Shown here one piece after another: positions 29,901 through 41,875 of a stretch of DNA of 64,000 bases (the stretch's first letter is position 1; every line of letters begins with the position of its first letter). The notes below the pieces were generated by a model. The model was not told where the DNA came from. It did not search any database and was given only the letters and a program-made list of their open reading frames with translations. The translations under genes and the position numbers were made by a program. The DNA is from Mastigias papua (lineage: Eukaryota; Cnidaria; Scyphozoa; Rhizostomeae; Mastigiidae), in assembly GCA_964019165.1 (NCBI GenBank), contig OZ025270.1, positions 4,918,528-4,982,527 on the forward strand, read 5' to 3'.

Positions 29901-32900
29901 CGCAAAACATGGCTCATTTTCATCACTTTTCAATGTTCAATCAAAATCAATCAATTTCAAATTTGGTCATTTTTGAGCAAAATACCAAGGCTATAGCCTT
30001 ACTTTGTCGCCAAAAATGGCTCATTTTCATCACTTTTCAATGTTCAATCAAAATCAATCAATTTCAAATTTGGTCATTTTTGAGCAAAATACCAAGGCTA
30101 TAGCCTTACTTTGTCGCCAAAAATGGCTCATTTTCATCACTTTTCAATGTTCAATCAAAATCAATCAATTTCAAATTTGGTCATTTTTGAGCAAAATACC
30201 AAGGCTATAGCCTTACTTTTTCGCCAAAAATGGCTCATTTTCATCACTTTTCAATGTTCAATCAAAATCAATCAATTTCAAATTTGGTCATTTTTGAGCA
30301 AAATACCAAGGCTATAGCCTTACTTTTTCGCCAAAACTGGCTCATTTTCATCACTTTTCAATGTTCAATCAAAATCAATCAACTTCAAATTTGGTCATTT
30401 TTGAGCTAAATACCAAGGCTATAGCCTTACTTTGTCGCCAAAAATGGCTCATTTTCATCACTTTTCAATGTTCAATCAAAATCAATCAATTTCAAATTTG
30501 GTCAATTTTGAGCAAAATACCAAGGCTATAGCCTTACTTTGTCGCCAAAAATGGCTCATTTTCATCACTTTTCAATGTTCAATCAAAATCAATCAATTTC
30601 AAATTTGGTCATTTTTGAGCAAAATACCAAGGCTATAGCCTTACTTTGTCGCCAAAAATGGCTCATTTTCATCACTTTTCAATGTTCAATCAAAATCAAT
30701 CAATTTCAAATTTGGTCATTTTTGAGCAAAATACCAAGGCTATAGCCTTACTTTGTCGCCAAAAATGGCTCATTTTCATCACTTTTCAATGTTCAATCAA
30801 AATGAATCAATTTCAAATTTGGTCATTTTTGAGCAAAATACCAAGGCTATAGCCTTACTTTTTCGCCAAAACTGGCTCATTTTCATCACTTGTCAATGTT
30901 CAATCAAAATCAATCAACTTCAAATTTGGTCATTTTTGAGCAAAATACCAAGGCTATAGCCTTACTTTGTCGCCAAAAATGGCTCATTTTCATCACTTTT
31001 CAATGTTCAATCAAAATCAATCAATTTCAAATTTGGTCAATTTTGAGCAAAATACCAAGGCTATAGCCTTACTTTTTCGCCAAAAATGGCTCATTTTCAT
31101 CACTTTTCAATGTTCAAGCAAAATCAATCAATTTCAAATTTGGTCATTTTTGAGCAAAATACCAAGGCTATAGCCTTACTTTTTCGCCAAAAATGGCTCA
31201 TTTTCATCACTTTTCAATGTTCAATCAAAATCAATCAATTTCAAATTTGGTCATTTTTGAGCAAAATACCAAGGCTATAGCCTTACTTTGTCGCAAAACA
31301 TGGCCCATTTTCATCACTTTTCAATGTTCAATCAAAATCAATCAATTTCAGATTTGGTCATTTTTGAGCAAAATACCAAGGCTATAGCCTTACTTTGTCG
31401 CAAAACATGGCTCAATTTCATCACTTTTCAATGTTCAATCAAAATCAATCAATTTCAAATTTGGTCATTTTTGAGCAAAATACCAAGGCTATAGCCTTAC
31501 TTTTTCGCCAAAAATGGCTCATTTTCATCACTTTCCAATGTTCAATCAAAATCAATCAATTTCAAATTTGGTCATTTTTGAGCAAAATACCAAGGCTATA
31601 GCCTTACTTTTTCGCCAAAAATGGCTCATTTTCATCACTTTTCAATGTTCAATCAAAATCAATCAATTTCAAATTTGGTCATTTTTGAGCAAAATACCAA
31701 GGCTATAGCCTTACTTTGTCGCCAAAAATGGCTCATTTTCATCACTTTTCAATGTTCAATCAAAATCAATCAATTTCAAATTTGGTCAATTTTGAGCAAA
31801 ATACCAAGGCTATAGCCTTACTTTGTCGCCAAAAATGGCTCATTTTCATCACTTTTCAATGTTCAAGCAAAATCAATCAATTTCAAATTTGGTCATTTTT
31901 GAGCAAAATACCAAGGCTATAGCCTTACTTTTTCGCCAAAAATGGCTCATTTTCATCACTTTTCAATGTTCAATCAAAATCAATCAATTTCAAATTTGGT
32001 CATTTTTGAGCAAAATACCAAGGCTATAGCCTTACTTTTTCCCCAAAAATGGCCTCATTTTCATCACTTTTCAATGATCAATCAAAATCAATCAATTTCA
32101 AATTTGGTCATTTTTGAGCAAAATACCAAGGCTATAGCCTTACTTTTTCGCCAAAAATGGCTCATTTTCATCACTTTTCAATGTTCAATCAAAATCAATC
32201 AATTTCAAATTTGGTCATTTTTGAGCAAAATACCAAGGCTATAGCCTTACTTTTTCGCCAAAAATGGCTCATTTTCATCACTTTCCAATGTTCAATCAAA
32301 ATCAATCAATTTCAAATTTGGTCATTTTTGAGCAAAATACCAAGGCTATAGCCTTACTTTTTCGCCAAAAATGGCTCATTTTCATCACTTTTCACTGTTC
32401 AATCAAAATCAATCAATTTCAAATTTGGTCATTTTTGAGCAAAATACCAAGGCTATAGCCTTACTTTTTCGCCAAAAATGGCTCATTGTCATCACTTTTC
32501 AATGTTCAATCAAAATCAATCAATTTCAAATTTGGTCATTTTTGAGCAAAATACCAAGGCTATAGCCTTACTTTTTCGCCAAAACTGGCTCATTTTGATC
32601 ACTTTTCAATGTTCAATCAAAATCAATCAATTTCAAATTTGGTCATTTTTGAGCAAAATACCAAGGCTATAGCCTTACTTTTTCGCCAAAAATGGCTCAT
32701 TTGCATCACTTTTCAATGTTCAATCAAAATCAATCAATTTCAAATTTGGTCATTTTTGAGCAAAATACCAAGGCTATAGCCTTACTTTTTCGTCAAAAAT
32801 GGCTCATTTTCATCACTTTTCAATGTTCAATCAAAATCAATCAATTTCAAATTTGGTCATTTTTGAGCAAAATACCAAGGCTATAGCCTTACTTTGTCGC

Positions 32901-35900
32901 AAAACATGGCCTATTTTCATCACTTTTCAATGTTCAATCAAAATCAATCAATTTCAAATTTGGTCATTTTTGAGCAAAATACCAAGGCTATAGCCTTACT
33001 TTGTCGCAAAACATGGCTCATGTTCATCACTTTTCAATGTTCAATCAAAATCAATCAATTTCAAATTTGGTCATTTTTGAGCAAAATACCAAGGCTATAG
33101 CCTTACTTTGTCGCCAAAAATGGCTCATTTTCATCACTTTTCAATGTTCAATCAAAATCAATCAATTTCAAATTTGGTCAATTTTGAGCAAAATACCAAG
33201 GCTATAGCCTTACTTTGTCGCCAAAAATGGCTCATTTTCATCACTTTTCAATGTTCAATCAAAATCAATCAATTTCAAATTTGGTCATTTTTGAGCAAAA
33301 TACCAAGGCTATAGCCTTACTTTGTCGCAAAACATGGCCCATTTTCATCACTTTTCAATGTTCAATCAAAATCAATCAATTTCAAATTTGGTCATTTTTG
33401 AGCAAAATACCAAGGCTATAGCCTTACTTTGTCGCAAAACATGGCTCATTTTCATCACTTTTCAATGTTCAATCAAAATCAATCAATGTCAAATTTGGTC
33501 ATTTTTGAGCAAAATACCAAGGCTATAGCCTTACTTTGTCGCAAAACATGGCCCATTTTCATCACTTTTCAATGTTCAATCAAAATCAATCAATTTCAAA
33601 TTTGGTCATTTTTGAGCAAAATACCAAGGCTATAGCCTTACTTTGTCGCAAAACATGGCTCATTTTCATCACTTTTCAATGTTCAATCAAAATCAATCAA
33701 TTTCAAATTTGGTCACTTTTGAGCAAAATACCAAGGCTATAGCCTTACCTTTTCGCCAAAACTGGCTCATTTTCATCACTTTTCAATGTTCAATCAAAAT
33801 CAATCAATTTCAAATTTGGTCATTTTTGAGCAAAATACCAAGGCTATAGCCTTACTTTTTCGCCAAAACTGGCTCATTTTCATCACTTTTCAATGTTCAA
33901 TCAAAATCAATCAACTTCAAATTTGGTCATTTTTGAGCAAAATACCAAGGCTATAGCCTTACTTTGTCGCCAAAAATGGCTCATTTTCATCACTTTTCAA
34001 TGTTCAATCAAAATCAATCAATTTCAAATTTGGTCATTTTTGAGCAAAATACCAAGGCTATAGCCTTACTTTTTCGCCAAAAATGGCTCATTTTCATCAC
34101 TTTTCAATGTTCAATCAAAATCAATCAATTTCAAATTTGGTCATTTTTGAGCAAAATACCAAGGCTATAGCCTTACTTTTTCGCCAAAACTGGCTCATTT
34201 TCATCACTTTTCAATGTTCAATCAAAATCAATCAACTTCAAATTTGGTCATTTTTGAGCAAAATACCAAGGCTATAGCCTTACTTTGTCGCCAAAAATGG
34301 CTCATTTTCATCACTTTTCAATGTTCAATCAAAATCAATCAATTTCAAATTTGGTCAATTTTGAGCAAAATACCAAGGCTATAGCCTTACTTTGTCGCCA
34401 AAAATGGCTCATTTTCATCACTTTTCAATGTTCAATCAAAATCAATCAACTTCAAATTTGGTCATTTTTGAGCAAAATACCAAGGCTATAGCCTTACTTT
34501 GTCGCCAAAAATGGCTCATTTTCATCACTTTTCAATGTTCAATCAAAATCAATCAATTTCAAATTTGGTCAATTTTGAGCAAAATACCAAGGCTATAGCC
34601 TTACTTTGTCGCCAAAAATGGCTCATTTTCATCACTTTTCAATGTTCAAGCAAAATCAATCAATTTCAAATTTGGTCATTTTTGAGCAAAATACCAAGGC
34701 TATAGCCTTACTTTTTCGCCAAAAATTGCTCATTTTCATCACTTTTCAATGTTCAATCAAAATCAATCAATTTCAAATTTGGTCATTTTTGAGCAAAATA
34801 CCAAGGCTATAGCCTTACTTTTTCCCCAAAAATGGCTCATTTTCATCACTTTTCAATGATCAATCAAAATCAATCAATTTCAAATTTGGTCATTTTTGAG
34901 CAAAATACCAAGGCTATAGCCTTACTTTTTCGCCAAAAATGGCTCATTTTCATCACTTTTCAATGTTCAATCAAAATCAATCAATTTCAAATTTGGTCAT
35001 TTTTGAGCAAAATACCAAGGCTATAGCCTTACTTTTTCGCCAAAAATGGCTCATTTTCATCACTTTCCAATGTTCAATCAAAATCAATCAATTTCAAATT
35101 TGGTCATTTTTGAGCAAAATACCAAGGCTATAGCCTTACTTTTTCGCCAAAAATGGCTCATTTTCATCACTTTTCACTGTTCAATCAAAATCAATCAATT
35201 TCAAATTTGGTCATTTTTGAGCAAAATACCAAGGCTATAGCCTTACTTTTTCGCCAAAAATGGCTCATTGTCATCACTTTTCAATGTTCAATCAAAATCA
35301 ATCAATTTCAAATTTGGTCATTTTTGAGCAAAATACCAAGGCTATAGCCTTACTTTTTCGCCAAAACTGGCTCATTTTGATCACTTTTCAATGTTCAATC
35401 AAAATCAATCAATTTCAAATTTGGTCATTTTTGAGCAAAATACCAAGGCTATAGCCTTACTTTTTCGCCAAAAATGGCTCATTTGCATCACTTTTCAATG
35501 TTCAATCAAAATCAATCAATTTCAAATTTGGTCATTTTTGAGCAAAATACCAAGGCTATAGCCTTACTTTTTCGTCAAAAATGGCTCATTTTCATCACTT
35601 TTCAATGTTCAATCAAAATCAATCAATTTCAAATTTGGTCATTTTTGAGCAAAATACCAAGGCTATAGCCTTACTTTGTCGCAAAACATGGCCCATTTTC
35701 ATCACTTTTCAATGTTCAATCAAAATCAATCAATTTCAAATTTGGTCATTTTTGAGCAAAATACCAAGGCTATAGCCTTACTTTGTCGCAAAACATGGCT
35801 CATTTTCATCACTTTTCAATGTTCAATCAAAATCAATCAATTTCAAATTTGGTCATTTTTGAGCACAATACCAAGGCTATAGCCTTACTTTGTCGCCAAA

Positions 35901-37446
35901 AATGGCTCATTTTCATCACTTTTCAATGTTCAATCAAAATCAATCAATTTCAAATTTGGTCAATTTTGAGCAAAATACCAAGGCTATAGCCTTACTTTGT
36001 CGCCAAAAATGGCTCATTTTCATCACTTTTCAATGTTCAATCAAAATCAATCAATTTCAAATTTGGTCATTTTTGAGCAAAATACCAAGGCTATAGCCTT
36101 ACTTTGTCGCCAAAAATGGCTCATTTTCATCACTTTTCAATGTTCAATCAAAATCAATCAATTTCAAATTTGGTCATTTTTGAGCAAAATACCAAGGCTA
36201 TAGCCTTACTTTGTCGCAAAACATGGCTCATTTTCATCACTTTTCAATGTTCAATCAAAATCAATCAATGTCAAATTTGGTCATTTTTGAGCAAAATACC
36301 AAGGCTATAGCCTTACTTTGTCGCAAAACATGGCCCATTTTCATCACTTTTCAATGTTCAATCAAAATCAATCAATTTCAAATTTGGTCATTTTTGAGCA
36401 AAATACCAAGGCTATAGCCTTACTTTGTCGCAAAACATGGCTCATTTTCATCACTTTTCAATGTTCAATCAAAATCAATCAATTTCAAATTTGGTCATTT
36501 TTGAGCAAAATACCAAGGCTATAGCCTTACTTTTTCGCCAAAAATGGCTCATTTTCATCACTTTTCAATGTTCAATCAAAATCAATCAATTTCAAATTTG
36601 GTCATTTTTGAGCAAAATACCAAGGCTATAGCCTTACTTTTTCGCCAAAACTGGCTCATTTTCATCACTTTTCAATGTTCAATCAAAATCAATCAACTTC
36701 AAATTTGGTCATTTTTGAGCAAAATACCAAGGCTATAGCCTTACTTTGTCGCCAAAAATGGCTCATTTTCATCACTTTTCAATGTTCAATCAAAATCAAT
36801 CAATTTCAAATTTGGTCAATTTTGAGCAAAATACCAAGGCTATAGCCTTACTTTGTCGCCAAAAATGGCTCATTTTCATCACTTTTCAATGTTCAATCAA
36901 AATCAATCAACTTCAAATTTGGTCATTTTTGAGCAAAATACCAAGGCTATAGCCTTACTTTGTCGCCAAAAATGGCTCATTTTCATCACTTTTCAATGTT
37001 CAATCAAAATCAATCAATTTCAAATTTGGTCATTTTTGAGCAAAATACCAAGGCTATAGCCTTACTTTGTCGCAAAACATGGCTCATTTTCATCACTTTT
37101 CAATGTTCAATCAAAATCAATCAATTTCAAATTTGGTCATTTTTGAGCAAAATACCAAGGCTATAGCCTTACTTTGTCGCAAAACATGGCCCATTTTCAT
37201 CACTTTTCAATGTTCAATCAAAATCAATCAATTTCAAATTTGGTCATTTTTGAGCAAAATACCAAGGCTATAGCCTTACTTTGTCGCAAAACATGGCTCA
37301 TTTTCATCACTTTTCAATGTTCAATCAAAATCAATCAATTTCAAATTTGATCATTTTTGAGCAAAATACCAAGACTATAGCCTTACTTTGTCGCCAAAAA
37401 TGGCTCATTTTCATCACTTTTCAATGTTCAATCAAAATCAATCAAT
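20975..37446. repeat. 107-bp satellite array, about 154 tandem monomers
   Basis: A head-to-tail array with a strict 107-base period: for example, the AAGGCTATAGCCTT block starts at 21105 and again at 21212. A monomer runs ACTTTGTCGCCAAAAATGGC, TCATTTTCATCACTTTTCAA, TGTTCAATCAAAATCAATCA, ATTTCAAATTTGGTCATTTT, TGAGCAAAATACCAAGGCTA, TAGCCTT. Monomers differ by a few substitutions. Recurrent variants are TTTTTCGCC vs TTTGTCGCC, CGCAAAACATGGCCC, TTTCCCC, and GGTCAATTTT vs GGTCACTTTT. The left edge decays through a degenerate half-monomer (20975-21012). The right edge stops abruptly inside a monomer at about 37446. Two monomers carry a single-base insertion (near 26699 and 32053). Because 107 is not a multiple of 3, the nested 64-68 aa open frames spanning nearly two monomers are by-products, not genes. 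Confidence 0.99.
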
Positions 37447-40053
37447 TAAATCATAGCAATAAAAGCAAACAGTTTAGCAATCATGTTACCAGATTTTAAT
37501 AATTATATTGCCAAAAGGACAAAGCAGTCACAGGCTATGAAGCGGATTGAAGCAACTGCACGATGATCTTGAATAAATTATAGAATTCATAATGCAATGG
37601 ATACAAGAGTGAGACCCCTGGAAGATGTGCTACAGTTGCCTCTGCAAAATCAAGCACCAACGCTGCTCAATACCTTTATGGACTGTCTTTCACATGGATT
37701 CAGATGTATTCCTACCAGAGCTCTGTATTTTTCGAATGGCGTTCACTCACACCAAAAACGGTTGTTGACAGCCTCCTCCGTACATGACCTGCACAATTTT
37801 CATCCGAAAGCAGACATTTGTGTCAAATGTCTGCAAAAGACTACATCCTTCTGTAGATTGCACCATGTCAGCAGCTAGGCCAAATGCGAATTCAGCTTGC
37901 TCAAAGTCAGTATCTGTTCATTTGCATGGTCTTGCTAGCATGAGAATGAATTAACAAATACCATTACAGACATTGTACAGAACTGGTATTAGAAAATGCA
38001 ATGCCAAACGGTATCAGACTTCAGTTTTAAAAAGTCTCATAACCCAGATATATCAAAAAGAAAATAGTTTCAGCCCAAAAGTATCTGACTTATGTCCCTG
38101 TATGCGCTGACAGTGATTGCTCCCCCCTGGGTGTTTTACACAGAATATTGCCTGTTGTATTTCAAAGTGCTTTTGAATACTACAGCAATACCTTATCTAA
38201 GATATGGTGATTAAGTGACTGGTTGAAGGTACCAAAGACATTTGTTAATGTATAGTTGAAACTGAGCTTAGTGCTCGGACATATATATTTTTCACCTAAG
38301 AAACGGTCATTCATACCCTAAGAGAAAAGACTCATTGATGCAGCCTCCTGTTACTACGGGCAAAGGCCACATTTTGAAATCCGGGTACACGATATTGCCC
38401 CTTACCTGGATACACTNNNNNNNNNNNNNNNNNNNNNNNNNNNNNNNNNNNNNNNNNNNNNNNNNNNNNNNNNNNNNNNNNNNNNNNNNNNNNNNNNNNN
38501 NNNNNNNNNNNNNNNNNNNNNNNNNNNNNNNNNNNNNNNNNNNNNNNNNNNNNNNNNNNNNNNNNNNNNNNNNNNNNNNNNNNNNNNNNNNNNNNNNNNN
38601 NNNNNNNNNNNNNNNNATGTTGCTAAAGGAAGCACAGTTGTACCTAGGCCTATGTACACCCTAGGAATTTGACAATAATAAAACAGTATACTCACAGAAT
38701 TAAAAGCTGGGGAGTCTGGGCTAACTAAATCAACTTTGAGAAACTCTTCATTATCGTCATCTAGAAGTCAATGATGTTAAAAGATCACTTGAAAAATACT
38801 GAATAAGTCAATATCTAATGGAATAAACAACTAGTCTCATGTCTCACCATATATCCATAGTTAGTTTGTACTTTGGTATTGTAATTTGCTGATATATACA
38901 ATGTAGTATGTAATTATTTTAATGGCAATTCTGTGTAGCGAAGTATTCAAACTGAATTGAACTGAGAGCATATCTGGCTGTCTGCCTTGTGAGGTAGGGT
39001 AGTCAGTTCTTTCCATGTTGCCCTTAACCCTCTAGTATAGTCACGAAATACCAATTCCCTACTCAACAGACTGTGAGGAAATATCAAAATTCTAGCCTGA
39101 AGCAAGCATAGAGTCGCCAATCTTCCACAAGACAGACAAGTGGCCTTGACACTTGGTTACTTGCTCACAAATGAAGGAACAGAAAAGCAAAATATATCCA
39201 GAAGTTTTCAGTTTTGAAACTCCTGTTTTCTAAAATTTGAAAGTTAAATCAACACTCGAAATTCTTCGTGTAGTAAATTGTCGAATAAAGATAATTCTAA
39301 AGTTTATGAAAGGAAATGAGTAATCCTCTGCTAATAGTATGGATTTGAATATAAGTACGACGACAAAATAAGATAAACATGTAGTCCAAGATTGGGTCGA
39401 AACGTTTCTTGTAAGTGTCAATAGGATTGAGTCAAATTGTATGTAACTGGATTTAGTCAAATTGTATGGGAATGTCGAATAGTATGGAATTGTCAAATCA
39501 TCCGATCTAAAGAAGAAAAGCTACATGCTATCTTTTTTGTTAACGTACTTATATTCAAATATATACAAAAGCTGCGCTTCCCATCATCTACTTCAAGTGC
39601 GTGATATGGATTTACTATTGTGGTCATCCATTATACTCTAGCCATCCACAGTACTATACTGGTTGCTCATATTACTACTTCAAGTTGAATTTAATGGCTC
39701 TATGTCTAAAATTCACTCAGCCTCTCTTGGTTATAAGAGACTACTATACAGGTTCTTGTACACCTCTGCCAGCTTAAGTCATGAATTTGCAAAAATGCAA
39801 AAAGCAAAAATGCCAGAAGGCAAATGAGACTATAGGACATGATGGCTGGTGAGTTTACATTGAAAGTAGTTAATACTAATGGAAACTTCATTTCATTAAA
39901 AACTTTTGCTACTGACAGTTGTAAACCTCACTAAATAATAGGTAGTTTACAATTGACCACATAGTTTGAATGCAACACTAATAGCAGAATAATAAGAACA
40001 AAAACAATGATTATTAATATAAGTCAATATGATAGGAGCTCAGGATTTGACCA
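37447..40053. other. Non-genic DNA with assembly gap
   Basis: Between the satellite and the first LINE remnant I see no recognisable gene. The interval contains 200 Ns (38417-38616). The sequence is AT-rich and CpG-poor. I searched it for the missing PSMD9 PDZ exons on the minus strand and found none. Confidence 0.5.
38417..38616. other. Assembly gap (200 N)
   Basis: Exactly 200 Ns, which looks like a placeholder of arbitrary length. Translated frames across it are meaningless. Part of PSMD9 could be hidden here. Confidence 0.99.
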
Positions 40054-40447
40054 CTATCTGTTACGTATGTAGAAGATGTAATAAGACGTTCTGATTGCGA
40101 TGGTAGTCATCTTTCTAATTATGTAGTTTTTGGTAGTATTGTCAAATTGTAAGACTGTCAGCATGTCAAGGAAGTCAGATGTACACTTATCAAATATACC
40201 TAAAGCACTCATCGATAGGTTTATAAGCTTAACGTTTTTATACTTATTAGATTGTTGCTGTACCAAGTCCCTATACTTTTGTGCCTTTCTTTCGGCATTG
40301 GTCCTAAGGTTAGATTCAACACCTACGTTCAATTCTAAAATATAAAGCCACTAATTAGAAATTGAAAGAAGTAGATCAGGTCGCAAATCGTTTCCAGTGA
40401 CAACAGTAGAGCTGATAAATCCAGGGAGGTCGGCAAAAATGTTTGCT
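40054..40447 (-). mobile_element. Orphan restriction-like endonuclease (PD-(D/E)XK type) domain remnant
   Basis: The minus-strand translation reads FADLPGFISS, then NDLRPDLLLSISN, an in-frame TAG stop, then WLYILELNVGVESNLRTNAE, RKAQKYRDLVQQ, VKLINLSMSALGIF, and ends near RTSYYIF. The order RPD...(I)LELxV...N...RK..KY matches the restriction-like endonuclease domain of R2/Dong/HERO-type retrotransposons, with RPD and E as the expected metal-binding residues and K/Y downstream. Similar stand-alone domains are common in cnidarian gene sets. The stop codon between RPD and E marks it as a pseudogene copy. It lies about 250 bases beyond the 3' end of the adjacent LINE and may or may not belong to it. 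Confidence 0.6.
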
Positions 40448-40689
40448 TGTTGTAAAGATCGAAATGTGTTGGCAATAAATAAGATGATGGAATCGTGTCT
40501 CCAATAATAACAATAATAATAATGTTTACACAGGGTAACCTCTTCAGCACATGAAGAGGGCCCTGCATCTATAACTGGTCTAGTTTACAATAAAATGAAT
40601 TTTAAACAGAAATAAATAAAGTTACTATGTAAAACTGCTTACTTCTAGAAATATATATATTTATCTTAATTATCCCTAAAAAAGTGTTT

Positions 40690-41830
40690 GAGCTTCTATT
40701 TAAAAAGAAGAAACGAGTCTAGCTGGCGAAGGCTTCTCGGAAGTTCATTACACACTTTTGGACCTTGAAACCAAAAAGCCTTTATTCCTGTCTCTGTTTT
40801 AACTCTGATTTGTGTTGCATATTTGTTGTTAGAAATGTTCTGATTATGCTTTACGGGTATAATACATGCGTTCATTAACTCTAAAGATGCTCTCTTTAGG
40901 CATCTAAAGACCAGAAGATAAGCCTTGTATTTCTTGCACCTGTCAATCGACATTAGCTTGCAATCTTTTAGTTGTTTACCATGAACAATCTTTACAGCCA
41001 TGTTCTGAAGTGATTCAAATCTTCTACAGTCTGTCTCAGCTATTTTTAGGACAGGGGTAGAACAATCAAGGATTCCTGGTACGATGACTGCCTTGTATAC
41101 ACTCTCGGTAGCTGATTTAGTCAGTAAAGGTCTCATCCTCGTCAGAAATTTGAGTTTACTAGATGGTTTCTTATATACCTTATCAAGATGTAATCTCATA
41201 TTCAGACTTTGATACAGGTATGTTCGTAAGTACTTGTATGAATCAGTAACAGTTATTCGCTTATCTCAAAAAATATGTTCATGCCTTCTACCAAAGAGCA
41301 AAATTTTGCTGTCCCAAATAGCATGGCCTCAGTTTTCCCTTTCTTGAGATTTATTGCAAATCTATTGTTATCGAGTCAAGTTGAAATACTTTCCATCTCA
41401 TTAGTCAATGCCCTTTCAATCTCAGTGATACTTTGACTTGCAGTATAGATAGCTGTATTATCTGCCTACATGAGAACCTGATACCTTTCTACAGCCTTAA
41501 CCAATTCATTGATATACAAAAGAAATAGCAATGGCCCTAAAGTAGATCCTTGAGGCATACCATAGTCTACTTCAGAAATTTCATAGCTCTCCCCATCATA
41601 TACAACAAATTGCCTTCTTTCTTTCAAATAGCTTTTCATCCACTTCAATTCAGCGCCAAGGATGCCATAATATGGCAACCTTTTAGGTAAAATTGAATGC
41701 CTGAAACAGCCAAAAGCTTTCTGCAAGTTGATAAACACTGCACCTGTCATTTTCTCCTGGTCAAAGGATCTTCTGATATTATCTGTAAATACTGTTACTG
41801 CAAGTTTGGTAATACAAAAATCATTAATAC
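40690..41830 (-). mobile_element. CR1/jockey-like LINE reverse transcriptase fragment
   Basis: The minus strand carries a 5'-truncated RT. Motif A is degenerate (FINLQKAFGCFRHSIL; both Asp of the usual FIDLxKAFD are changed). Motif B is intact (MPQGSTLGPLLFLLYINEL). The YADD box is destroyed (a stop, then ADNTAIY, at about 41450-41470). After a frame-broken thumb region, a second open frame (40696-41199) gives the C-terminal part: SATESVYKAVIVPGILD, then RRFESLQNMAVKIVHG, ending NELPRSLRQLDSFLLFK. It is catalytically dead and sits in what should be a PSMD9 intron, same strand. Confidence 0.85.
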
Positions 41831-41875
41831 AAAACAATAAATGATGCAATATTGTAATAATAATGTATATATTAC

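Noticed and set aside
20975..37446. CRISPR-like repeat array
   Set aside because: The repeats are contiguous 107-bp units with no unique spacers, in an animal genome. It is a satellite.
20967..37499. More than 140 overlapping plus-strand open frames of 64-100 aa (MAHFHHFSMFNQNQS-like)
   Set aside because: They are the 107-bp satellite read in whichever frames lack stops. Because 107 is not divisible by 3, each frame closes within two monomers. No codon-level conservation and no initiation context.
38335..38695. Open frames of 97-109 aa on both strands
   Set aside because: They run through the 200-N assembly gap.
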